Below, in pieces: positions 1 through 6,104 of a stretch of 10,263 nucleotides of DNA. Source of the DNA: DUPQ01 sp041678685 (lineage in GTDB: Bacteria; Bacillota; Clostridia; DUPQ01); NCBI GenBank assembly GCA_041678685.1, contig JBAYNV010000071.1, forward strand, positions 1 through 10,263. Direction: 5' to 3'. The notes beneath the pieces are model-generated. The model was not told the DNA's origin. It was given only the letters and a program-made list of their open reading frames with translations, and ran no database searches. Position 1 is the first letter of the stretch; the number at the start of each line of letters is the position of its first letter. A program made the position numbers and the translations under genes.

Positions 1-459
1 AACATAGCCCTGGCAGACAACTGGGGATATGTTCCGGTCGATCTTCCTGTCATGGAAGATATGCTTAGGAAACTTAAGATCATCGTAGATCCGAATGCCG
101 TCTGGATAGCGCAGTACAACGGTAAGGCGGTCGGATTCTGCCTTGGATTTCCTGATATAAACAGGATACTGAAACAGATCAAAGGCAGGCTTTTCCCGTT
201 TGGTTGGGCAAGGCTTATTTCCGGCGTAAGAAAACTGCGTGACTACAGGCTGTTCGGGCTGGCTGTTGCTCCTGAATGGCAGGGTAAGGCGTTGGATGCG
301 CTTATGTATATAAATCTGTATAACAATCTGGCTTCAAAAAAGATACGTATGGAAGCAAACTATATTCTTGAAGACAATCTTAGGATCAAAAACGCACTTG
401 AAAAACTTGGTATGAATAAAATAATCACATATCGTATATATGAAAAGGTTTTGGTTTGA
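1..459 (+). CDS. GNAT-family N-acetyltransferase, C-terminal part (5' end outside window)
   Basis: The reading frame is open from the first base (Asn-Ile-Ala-Leu-Ala-Asp-Asn-Trp-Gly) through the ATG at 52 to a TGA at 457-459, so the gene starts upstream of the window and 152 residues are visible. The fragment reads like the C-terminal half of a family of long GNAT proteins often annotated as YghO-type acetyltransferases. Recognisable parts are an early DNWG-x-VP segment, a strand with VGFCLGFPDIN, the segment GRLFPFG, an acetyl-CoA-binding loop read as VAPEWQGKALD (a variant of the usual R/Q-x-x-G-x-G/A), and the end motif ILEDN...ALEKLGM...TYRIYEK. Family membership predicts acetyl-CoA-dependent acyl transfer to an unknown acceptor in the cytoplasm. 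It converges on the minus-strand operon. Family assignment is fairly sure; the substrate is unknown. Confidence 0.8.
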   Translation, partial: NIALADNWGYVPVDLPVMEDMLRKLKIIVDPNAVWIAQYNGKAVGFCLGFPDINRILKQIKGRLFPFGWARLISGVRKLRDYRLFGLAVAPEWQGKALDALMYINLYNNLASKKIRMEANYILEDNLRIKNALEKLGMNKIITYRIYEKVLV

Positions 460-460
460 A

Positions 461-492
461 TAAAAAGAAGACCCGCTATTATAAAAGCGGGG
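461..492 (-). terminator. Rho-independent terminator closing the minus-strand transketolase operon
   Basis: A 6-bp perfect GC-rich stem is visible: CCCGCT at 472-477 pairs with AGCGGG at 486-491 around an 8-nt AT-rich loop. Read on the minus strand the hairpin is followed by TCTTCTTTTTA (461-471), a good U-tract. On the plus strand the downstream bases (CTTGTGTT) are only weakly T-rich, so the main function should be for the minus-strand operon, though it lies between convergent genes and may stop both. Confidence 0.72.
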
Positions 493-538
493 CTTGTGTT
501 AATAAATGATTTAATGATAGTCCGAAATAAATAATCGT

Positions 539-1699
539 CTATACCGATGCTTTTAAGTCATGAAGAAAATACAATACTTTATCTGTGATCTCTTTGATCC
601 TTTTTCCCACGCATCTGTCTGCATAAGACCTATAGTCTTTCATCACCTTATCTGCCTCTTTATCATAACGAAGAAGAGGCGGGGTCAGAAACAGCCACCC
701 TAAACGAAGAGTGTATAGTATGAATGAATCCATATCCATATCGCGTTCATTATCCGGTGATATGAAGTATGCATGTGCTTTTTGGACCACCGTTATACTT
801 CTGGCAAGGCTCTTTTTTGAACTTTCGATCAATAGGTTATAATTTTGCAGCGCTACGGTCAGCCTGCCTTCTCCGGTAGGAAATGTAAGTATTGCATCAT
901 GCAGAAGAACCGCATATCCTGTATGACCCTCTTCTTTAAGTATCGTACTGATACGGTCGAGAAACTGCAGCAGACGCATCGAATAGCAGTTGAGCTGCTC
1001 GACACGTTCTGAACCGATCTTTCGATTCAATTCATTACGTTTTATGCTTATGAACTTATCCAGTGTTTCATCTGATACGCCTATCATGTGCGTTGCATCC
1101 AGAGTAGTCGGAGAACAGGGCAGTAATGCCTGAGTGATGAATGAATCGATATCGGCATTTGCTGCTTTTCGTATGCTTTCCATGTATATCATAAAAGACT
1201 CAATGGATTGGTCAAAAGGAATACCTGCTTCCAGTCTTCGTTTGATAAGAAACAGTATCTGAAGATCACTGTCGGTGTATATCTGCTTCATACCGCTTAC
1301 ATCGGGGTTTATGATATCGTGCTGTTTAAGCATATCGATCTGGGATTTTACCAGACCTGTCATCTTCATCACATCCGTCAAAGAATATGTCTTGATGCTG
1401 TTCCTGTAATCCACCTTGTGGATGGCATCCATCAGTTCCAGTTCCAGATGATCCGTTTCGGATGATCCCATCATGTTCCTGATGACGGAAAGGGGATAGT
1501 AGTGCTCTTTTTGCATCGATTTTATGAGCTTCACCTTTGCTATACAGTCAGGATCGTAATATGCCATGTTAGGACCGGTTTTGCATGTGGCATGTATCAG
1601 CCCTTCTTTAATATAGAACTTTAAAGTGGTTACGCTTGTTCCCGTAGCCTTTGAAATACCGCCTATTTTAATAAGACCCTGGATCGATTCTTTTTTCAT
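539..1699 (-). CDS. MerR-family transcriptional regulator with two HTH units and a large C-terminal domain
   Basis: The protein is 386 residues, much longer than a classical MerR (about 120-280). Residues about 10-78 form a MerR helix-turn-helix and wing: an IGGISKATGTSVTTLKFYI helix pair, then GPNMAYYD and a helix ending in PLSVIRNMM. Residues about 104-175 look like a second, more diverged MerR-type unit (YSLTDVMKMTGLVKSQIDML, then YTDSDLQILFLIKRRLEAG). Residues about 185-386 are mainly helical, not recognised, and could bind the effector. It is the last gene of the operon, 9 bases after the dehydrogenase, with a weak Shine-Dalgarno (CTGG) before its ATG, which fits translational coupling and low expression. 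I infer that it controls the operon it ends, possibly in response to the pathway substrate. There is no MerR-style 19-20-bp promoter spacer upstream of the operon, so classical activation by DNA twisting is not indicated. Confidence 0.85.
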   Translation of the reverse strand: MKKESIQGLIKIGGISKATGTSVTTLKFYIKEGLIHATCKTGPNMAYYDPDCIAKVKLIKSMQKEHYYPLSVIRNMMGSSETDHLELELMDAIHKVDYRNSIKTYSLTDVMKMTGLVKSQIDMLKQHDIINPDVSGMKQIYTDSDLQILFLIKRRLEAGIPFDQSIESFMIYMESIRKAANADIDSFITQALLPCSPTTLDATHMIGVSDETLDKFISIKRNELNRKIGSERVEQLNCYSMRLLQFLDRISTILKEEGHTGYAVLLHDAILTFPTGEGRLTVALQNYNLLIESSKKSLARSITVVQKAHAYFISPDNERDMDMDSFILYTLRLGWLFLTPPLLRYDKEADKVMKDYRSYADRCVGKRIKEITDKVLYFLHDLKASV

Positions 1700-1708
1700 A
1701 AATACCAG

Positions 1709-2917
1709 CTAACAGTCCAATACGATCTTAATTACATCAGGAGGGTTCGCAAGAGCGAGTTTCATAGCTTCTTTGTAGTCATCAAGCTTGAAATGGTTCG
1801 TCACAAATCCATCCGTGCTGTATATTCCGTCGCGTATCCATTCCTGCACCAGGTCAAATGTATAGAGTTTTCTTCCCTGCCAGTTTTCCATCCCGTGCGC
1901 ATCTATACCGATGAGTTTGAGTTCATGCCACCATATCGGTGTTTCGTCGAACGTGATGGCTCTCATATGATGTCCTATCTTGACCATTGTTGCCCGCGGT
2001 CTTAACATACGAAGCGCTGTAGTGTTTGACCAGTTGCCTCCGATGCAGTCGTAAATACGGTCAAAACCGCCAAAGAACATTTTGTTTTTATTCATGCCTG
2101 TGTAAACCTTGCTGCCGCCGGTAGCATCCGATGCAGCCTGATAGGGTTCGCCGGAAAGCACATGATCCGCACCGAGTTTCATGGCGAAAGCTTGTTTTGT
2201 CTTCACACGTTCCAGTACCCATACCTCACAGTCGCGTTCAATGATCTTGATCGCCTGTACTATGCCCAGACCTATGGTCCCGCAGCCCATAACAAGAATC
2301 TTTTCACCTTTTAACGGAGGAGCCATAAGCACTGAATGTACTGAGACACAGGTTGGTTCGATCATTACTGCCTGTTCATCTGTGAGCTCGTCATAAACTT
2401 TTGCGAGCTCCTGTTCAGGGGCAATAAACGTATCTCCCCAGCCGGCTCCCACATCAGGAAGTTTATAGGGGCTCGGTTCACCGTAATTGAGACAGAAATT
2501 ATAGTCACCCTGCGCACAGTATTTGCATGGCGGTGTGATATCCTTGTTCCCGCAGCCTGACATATACTCACGTATCGTCACGCGGTCGCCTACCTTGAAT
2601 TTCGTTACCGCAGGTCCGGCCTCAATGACACGTCCGACGTTCTCATGTCCCAGGTAAGTCCTCTTTGATGTCGGTATCGGTTCCAATGCTGAATCGGTCC
2701 CTGTTGTTGCCTTGAAGAAACTCATATCGGTCCCGCATAATCCGCAGGCTATGTTTTTTACACGCACCCAGTTGTCTGCGGGTAGCGGGGGATCGGGTAA
2801 TGTTTTATTGTATTTGACTGCATTCAGACCTGTGTATAAAAGCTTTTTCCAGTATTTAGCCGCGAATTTCGTTACAAGGATACGCGGTATATCCTTTTCA
2901 AAATAAATAGTTTTCAA
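1709..2917 (-). CDS. Zinc-dependent medium-chain alcohol dehydrogenase (MDR family); possible DesC-like hydroxysteroid dehydrogenase
   Basis: This 402-residue protein has the full zinc-MDR pattern. Catalytic zinc ligands are C61 (in CGLCGTD), H91 with E92 (GHE) and probably E187 (IEP). The structural zinc lobe has C122, C131, C134 and C142. A Rossmann dinucleotide-binding motif GCGTIGLG sits at 211-218. It should oxidise or reduce a secondary alcohol/ketone with NAD(H) or NADP(H). Compared with ordinary MDR proteins it has an N-terminal extension of about 20-30 residues, and the first two structural cysteines are 9 positions apart instead of 3. The start is TTG at 2915-2917: AGGAGG (2926-2931) lies 8 bases upstream and an in-frame TGA lies two codons before the TTG, so no upstream start is possible. 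In the C. scindens desmolase operon a zinc-MDR 20alpha-hydroxysteroid dehydrogenase accompanies a split transketolase; this gene sits in an equivalent context, but a polyol dehydrogenase role cannot be excluded. Confidence 0.9.
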   Translation of the reverse strand: MKTIYFEKDIPRILVTKFAAKYWKKLLYTGLNAVKYNKTLPDPPLPADNWVRVKNIACGLCGTDMSFFKATTGTDSALEPIPTSKRTYLGHENVGRVIEAGPAVTKFKVGDRVTIREYMSGCGNKDITPPCKYCAQGDYNFCLNYGEPSPYKLPDVGAGWGDTFIAPEQELAKVYDELTDEQAVMIEPTCVSVHSVLMAPPLKGEKILVMGCGTIGLGIVQAIKIIERDCEVWVLERVKTKQAFAMKLGADHVLSGEPYQAASDATGGSKVYTGMNKNKMFFGGFDRIYDCIGGNWSNTTALRMLRPRATMVKIGHHMRAITFDETPIWWHELKLIGIDAHGMENWQGRKLYTFDLVQEWIRDGIYSTDGFVTNHFKLDDYKEAMKLALANPPDVIKIVLDC

Positions 2918-2931
2918 GTATCATACCTCCT
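2898..2931 (-). promoter_or_regulatory. Strong ribosome binding site deciding a TTG start, with an overlapping 8-codon mini-ORF
   Basis: AGGAGG occupies 2926-2931. The dehydrogenase TTG start at 2915-2917 is 8 bases away, an ideal distance. An ATG at 2922-2924 in another frame opens a mini-ORF of eight codons (MILENYLF) ending in TGA at 2898-2900, but it is only one base from the AGGAGG and so is poorly placed for initiation. Confidence 0.6.
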
Positions 2932-2932
2932 G

Positions 2933-3724
2933 TTAAGTAAGCATTCCCTGTAAAACAGCCATGTAGTCATTCAGAGCGCATGCATATTCCGGACTCCCGA
3001 TCGTTTCTACATAACCTTTTTCAACACCCTCTACGAATTCCACTTCCTTACCTAAAACTGCCAAAGCACCATCGACACTCCTGAATAAGAAGTGTACGAA
3101 TGGGCTGCGGCGCGTGTATATGCCATGGCCAGACTTGGATTTCCCGGCTTTGATCCTCAGGTAACATGCTATGAATTCCTTATCATCGCCGTTTTCCACA
3201 GTGAACTGATAGATACGGTCAGGCTGACGCTGGCAGAATTCCATCATGCTCGGATCGCCAAGTTTATTGTATTGTGAAAGAGCGCGTGTGATCATATACA
3301 GGCTCATCTTTATCTTCAGAGCTTTTCCTGTAAAATCTTTCGGGTGATTCTTAGGGGACATCTTCATCAGTCCCATCAGTATGGACAGTGTCTTTATAAG
3401 AAGCCCGACATGTTTTGCTCCCTTTATCGAAGGCAGAGCAAGTCCGCCCTGAAGAAGGGTGTTCATTTTTGTCACAGTCGGGAATGTTAAGGAAAGATCG
3501 GGTTTTTCCGCCGGTCCCTGTATGATACTGACTTTTCCGCGGTCAAAAACAAGATGGCATGCCAGAAGATCCTTTTCATTCATCGCTCCGAACTGGACTG
3601 TCCCAACGACGTCCTTAAACTGTTCCTTAAGTTTGGGGTCATCGTCAAGAAGTACCTGCATGACAGGGAAAGCTGCGTTAAAGAACAGCTTTGCCGTCAT
3701 TATTTCCTGAGTTGTTGCGGTCAT
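2933..3724 (-). CDS. SCP2 (sterol carrier protein-2)-like domain protein, apparently a tandem duplication
   Basis: The protein is 263 residues with no signal peptide or obvious membrane segment, so it is probably cytoplasmic. Residues about 10-125 read as an SCP2-type fold: a leading helix, then strands including ACHLVFDRGKVSI (55-67), a PDLSLTF strand (75-81), then FPTVTKMNTLLQGG (81-94), a helix-turn of the sort that precedes the usual small-residue segment, here LALPSIKG. Residues about 160-260 appear to repeat it: ACYLRIKAGKS (186-196), FVHFLFRSVDGALAVL (209-224), then a C-terminal helix. SCP2 folds hold sterols, fatty acyls or other hydrophobic ligands in a tunnel; no catalytic residues are evident. 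ATG at 3722-3724 is preceded by AAGGGGGT, six bases off and overlapping the stop of the upstream transketolase gene. Its place between transketolase and dehydrogenase genes suggests it presents a hydrophobic substrate to them. The fold call rests on pattern recognition only and is moderate; an unrelated family is possible. Confidence 0.6.
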   Translation of the reverse strand: MTATTQEIMTAKLFFNAAFPVMQVLLDDDPKLKEQFKDVVGTVQFGAMNEKDLLACHLVFDRGKVSIIQGPAEKPDLSLTFPTVTKMNTLLQGGLALPSIKGAKHVGLLIKTLSILMGLMKMSPKNHPKDFTGKALKIKMSLYMITRALSQYNKLGDPSMMEFCQRQPDRIYQFTVENGDDKEFIACYLRIKAGKSKSGHGIYTRRSPFVHFLFRSVDGALAVLGKEVEFVEGVEKGYVETIGSPEYACALNDYMAVLQGMLT

Positions 3725-3736
3725 TTAAGCACCCCC

Positions 3737-4750
3737 TTAATCATCTTCCCAGTTTTCGTCAGCTTCGAATTCCTTACCCATCATACCGCGTACCTGGTCG
3801 ATAATGCCGTTCGCATCAAGTCCGTAATGGGCATAGAGATCCTCGGCGTAACCTATCGTTGCATATTCGTCATAAATACCGTGTTTTTTGAAGACACATC
3901 CCTTACCGCTTTCCGCTATAACTGATCCTACGGCATCTCCGAGCCCGCCTATCACATTATGTTCCTCTATGGTAAGGATACGTCTCGTATCTTTTACAGC
4001 TTTAAGGATAATGTCCCTGTCGATCGGTTTGATAGTGTGCATGTTGATGACCCGCACAGAGAGACCGTCCTGTTCAGCCAGTGTTTTTGCGGCCTGGATC
4101 GATTGCAGGACCGCGATGCCGCATGCGATTATAGTCAGGTCCGTTCCGTCACGCATCGTGATAGCTTTGCCTATCTCATAATCATAATCAGCATTCTCAT
4201 ATGTTGGAGGTTCAAAACCTCTTCCTATACGGATATATACCGGTCCCGGTATATCGATACACGCCTGTACCGCTTTTGATGTCTCGATCCCGTCAGCAGG
4301 ACAGATAACGGTCATATTTGCTATGGAGCGCATGACCGCAAGATCCTCTGTGCAGTGGTGTGTAGTTCCGGCATGGCCAAACGATATCCCTGCGTGTGTT
4401 GCGATGATCTTGACAGGCAGGTTCTGATAGGCGATATCCGTACGCACCTGTTCTCCTGCCCTTAAGCATGCGAATATAGCCATGGTAGAGGCAAAAGGTA
4501 TAAGTCCTGACTTTGCAAGTCCTGCAGCGATACCCATCATATTCTGTTCCGCGATCCCTACGTTATAAAATCTGTCAGGAAAGGCTTTTGCAAAATGCAC
4601 GATAGCAGTCGTCTTGGCAAGATCGGCAGTGATCCCCACTATTTTACTGTTGTGTTTTCCCATTTCAGCTAAAGTACGCCCGTATATCTCACGGGCAGTC
4701 ATTGTCGCTGCATCATAGGCAGTCCAATTTGTTCCGGTTATGACAGCCAT
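3737..4750 (-). CDS. Transketolase subunit B (pyrimidine-binding and C-terminal domains); DesB-like candidate
   Basis: This 337-residue protein matches the C-terminal half of a split transketolase. The TPP-activating glutamate is E68 in NVGIAEQNMMGIAAGLA. The acceptor-site histidine is in GTTHHCTEDLAVMRS (H131/H132), an arginine-bearing strand is YIRIGRG (R174/R177), and the C-terminal domain has IEEHNVIGGLGDAV (262-274). With the upstream subunit it should form an alpha2beta2 TPP enzyme that moves a two-carbon ketol unit. Against the usual split enzyme, the segment commonly read as GEDGATHQALED is GHAGTTHHCTED here, and the usual DTFGESG near the C-terminus is DEYATIG. These changes lie near the substrate channel and may mean a non-sugar-phosphate substrate. 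The ATG at 4748-4750 has GGAGG at 4759-4763 that overlaps the TAG stop of subunit A, so the two are translationally coupled in near-equal amounts. Confidence 0.9.
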   Translation of the reverse strand: MAVITGTNWTAYDAATMTAREIYGRTLAEMGKHNSKIVGITADLAKTTAIVHFAKAFPDRFYNVGIAEQNMMGIAAGLAKSGLIPFASTMAIFACLRAGEQVRTDIAYQNLPVKIIATHAGISFGHAGTTHHCTEDLAVMRSIANMTVICPADGIETSKAVQACIDIPGPVYIRIGRGFEPPTYENADYDYEIGKAITMRDGTDLTIIACGIAVLQSIQAAKTLAEQDGLSVRVINMHTIKPIDRDIILKAVKDTRRILTIEEHNVIGGLGDAVGSVIAESGKGCVFKKHGIYDEYATIGYAEDLYAHYGLDANGIIDQVRGMMGKEFEADENWEDD

Positions 4751-4762
4751 ATCATTTTCCTC

Positions 4763-5593
4763 CTATCCTTTCATAATAGATGCCTTGGCTCTTTCACATA
4801 AAGAGGAGTCACCAGCGGCATAGTGATAAACTACATTGTTTTCCATGAAATCCACGCCTTTGCCCTTAACGGTATTGGCAAGGATCAGTACGGGTTTGTC
4901 TGTTGCAGCCCATGCTTTATCAAATGCATCAGCCAACTGGTCAAAATCATGACCGTTGATCTCAACGACTTCGAAACCGAACGCGCGCCATTTATCTGCA
5001 AATGGTTCGAGCGTTATGATGTCTTCGGTAAATCCGTCGATCATCAGTCTGTTTCTGTCAACTACAGTGATCACATTGCCAAGCTTGAAATGGGCAATGG
5101 ACATTGCGGCTTCCCATACGCTTCCTTCACAGCATTCACCGTCTCCGAGAAGACAGACCGTCTTGTATGTCTTTCCCTGATAACGTGCGCCAAGTCCCAG
5201 CCCCGCGGCAATGGAAAGCCCATGGCCCAGAGAACCGGAAGAAACATCACAGCCAACGACCTTGTTCGAATCAGGATGCATCGCAAAAGCACTCCCGAAA
5301 TGGTTGAATGTTTTAAGCTGTTCCTCAGGGAAAAATCCCTTTTTGGCTAATACAGGTATGTAACCGGCTGCGGCATGGCCTTTCGAGAGTACAAACCTGT
5401 CCCTGTCCTCCCACTTGGGATCCTTAGGGTCAACATTGAGATACTTGAAGTAAAGGATCGTAAGAATATCCGCACAGCTTAAAGAACCGCCGACATGGGA
5501 TCCTCCGGACCATTCCATTACATCAATGATGCTTAGACGCAGATCACGTGCTGTATCAAGCAGTTTTTGCCTTTCATTAATAGTTATTGGCAC
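4763..5593 (-). CDS. Transketolase subunit A (TPP-binding N-terminal domain); DesA-like candidate
   Basis: First gene of the operon; 276 residues, the usual size for the N-terminal half of a split transketolase. Visible elements are the conserved histidine H33 (SGGSHVGGSLS), DRFVLSKGHAA with H73, HPD at 106-108, the turn GSLGHGLS (120-127), and the TPP/Mg motif running from GDG (150-152) to N181 in DRNRLMIDG, plus H258 near the end (VVYHYAAG). Differences from the usual split enzyme are M184 where a glutamine is normal (N-x-L-Q-I-D-G), and YHY where WHG is normal. The start is GTG at 5591-5593, with AGGAGG at 5602-5607, seven or eight bases upstream. It binds TPP and pairs with the next gene product. 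Family call is firm; whether it acts on sugar phosphates or, as DesAB of Clostridium scindens, on a steroid side chain is not decided by sequence alone. Confidence 0.9.
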   Translation of the reverse strand: MPITINERQKLLDTARDLRLSIIDVMEWSGGSHVGGSLSCADILTILYFKYLNVDPKDPKWEDRDRFVLSKGHAAAGYIPVLAKKGFFPEEQLKTFNHFGSAFAMHPDSNKVVGCDVSSGSLGHGLSIAAGLGLGARYQGKTYKTVCLLGDGECCEGSVWEAAMSIAHFKLGNVITVVDRNRLMIDGFTEDIITLEPFADKWRAFGFEVVEINGHDFDQLADAFDKAWAATDKPVLILANTVKGKGVDFMENNVVYHYAAGDSSLCERAKASIMKG

Positions 5594-5632
5594 TTTTGTT
5601 TCCTCCTATTCTATTTTTTTGCTTTTTTCAAA

Positions 5633-5648
5633 AGTAGCGAGTGCTACT
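5633..5648. promoter_or_regulatory. Perfect palindrome at the start of the transketolase transcript (candidate operator or 5' hairpin)
   Basis: AGTAGC (5633-5638) and GCTACT (5643-5648) form a perfect 6-bp inverted repeat with a 4-base centre. On the minus strand it begins 7 bases after the -10 box, close to +1 to +16. A third AGTAG half-site lies at 5651-5655 in direct orientation to the 5644-5648 copy, 7 bases apart, filling the space up to the -10 box. A repressor bound here would block initiation. The same bases could instead form a stable hairpin at the mRNA 5' end, or with the following TTTT act as a weak attenuator. Confidence 0.5.
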
Positions 5649-5655
5649 ATCTACT

Positions 5656-5683
5656 ATTATACAGTCACTGAATAATTTTACAA
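5656..5683 (-). promoter_or_regulatory. Sigma-A-type promoter of the transketolase/SCP2/dehydrogenase/MerR operon
   Basis: On the minus strand a consensus -10 TATAAT lies at 5656-5661, and a -35 TTGTAA at 5678-5683 is 16 bases upstream. Transcription would start near 5649, giving a leader of roughly 55 bases before the GTG. An AT-rich 8-bp inverted repeat (AATAATTT at 5671-5678 with AAATTATT at 5694-5701) surrounds the -35 region and might hold a regulator. This region also fills most of the 130-base gap after the DUF1232 gene; no clear terminator for that upstream operon was seen in it. Confidence 0.65.
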
Positions 5684-5723
5684 TACTTATATTAAATTAT
5701 TTCAAGTCGCAGTGCCAAACAGG

Positions 5724-6098
5724 TCATTTTAGGCATATGGCTTTTACTATAAGATACATTATGATAAGCCAGAATGCTACGATAGGTATAGCGTAATACC
5801 ATTTCACAGGTTTGCCGTTTTTCCAAAGACCGCCTGCTTCTTCACGGCACTTTGCGAATATATCCTCAGGTATCAGTTTAACCGTCAGCGCTACGAGTGC
5901 CGGAAGTATGATCAGATCGTCAAGATAACCCAGCACGGGTATGAAATCCGGTATCAGATCTATAGGAGACAATGCGTACCCTACTGTGATACAGGCGCAT
6001 ATCTTGGCTATAAGAGGGGTCTCCTTTTTTCTTAAAGCAATATAAACGGCAGGAATATCTGTTTTAAGTTTTTGCGCTGTATCCTTCAGACTCATCAT
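5724..6098 (-). CDS. DUF1232 / YkvA-like small membrane protein
   Basis: The protein has 124 residues with the DUF1232 signature YALSPIDLIPDFIPVLGYLDD (41-61; the core is SPIDLIPD with the GYLDD turn). Hydrophobic stretches at about 27-44, 60-77 and 99-121 suggest an integral membrane protein. The function of the family is not established. It is the last gene of the MarR/exporter operon, 6 bases after the second exporter gene, with AAAGG about 10 bases before the ATG pair at 6093-6098 (either methionine could be the start). Co-transcription suggests a membrane or envelope role linked to the exporter, but this is only context. Domain call is strong; function unknown. Confidence 0.85.
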   Translation of the reverse strand: MMSLKDTAQKLKTDIPAVYIALRKKETPLIAKICACITVGYALSPIDLIPDFIPVLGYLDDLIILPALVALTVKLIPEDIFAKCREEAGGLWKNGKPVKWYYAIPIVAFWLIIMYLIVKAICLK

Positions 6099-6104
6099 AT
6101 GATA

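Noticed and set aside
3554..3925. A 123-codon plus-strand frame spanning the SCP2-like/transketolase B junction
   Set aside because: It runs antisense to the 5' end of one gene and the 3' end of the next, both well supported with RBS and stops; the translation resembles no known protein.
4823..5350. A 175-codon open frame on the plus strand
   Set aside because: It lies wholly antisense to the transketolase A gene, has no family resemblance and no good ribosome binding site; the minus-strand protein has clear TPP motifs.
4763..5593. DXS (1-deoxyxylulose-5-phosphate synthase) instead of transketolase
   Set aside because: DXS is a single chain of about 620 residues; the two separate subunits and the motifs SKGHAA, GSLGHG and IEEHNVIGGLG fit a split transketolase better.
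5656..5683. A classical MerR-activated promoter with elongated spacer
   Set aside because: The spacer between TTGTAA and TATAAT is 16 bases, not 19-20, and the palindrome is downstream of the -10, not between the elements.
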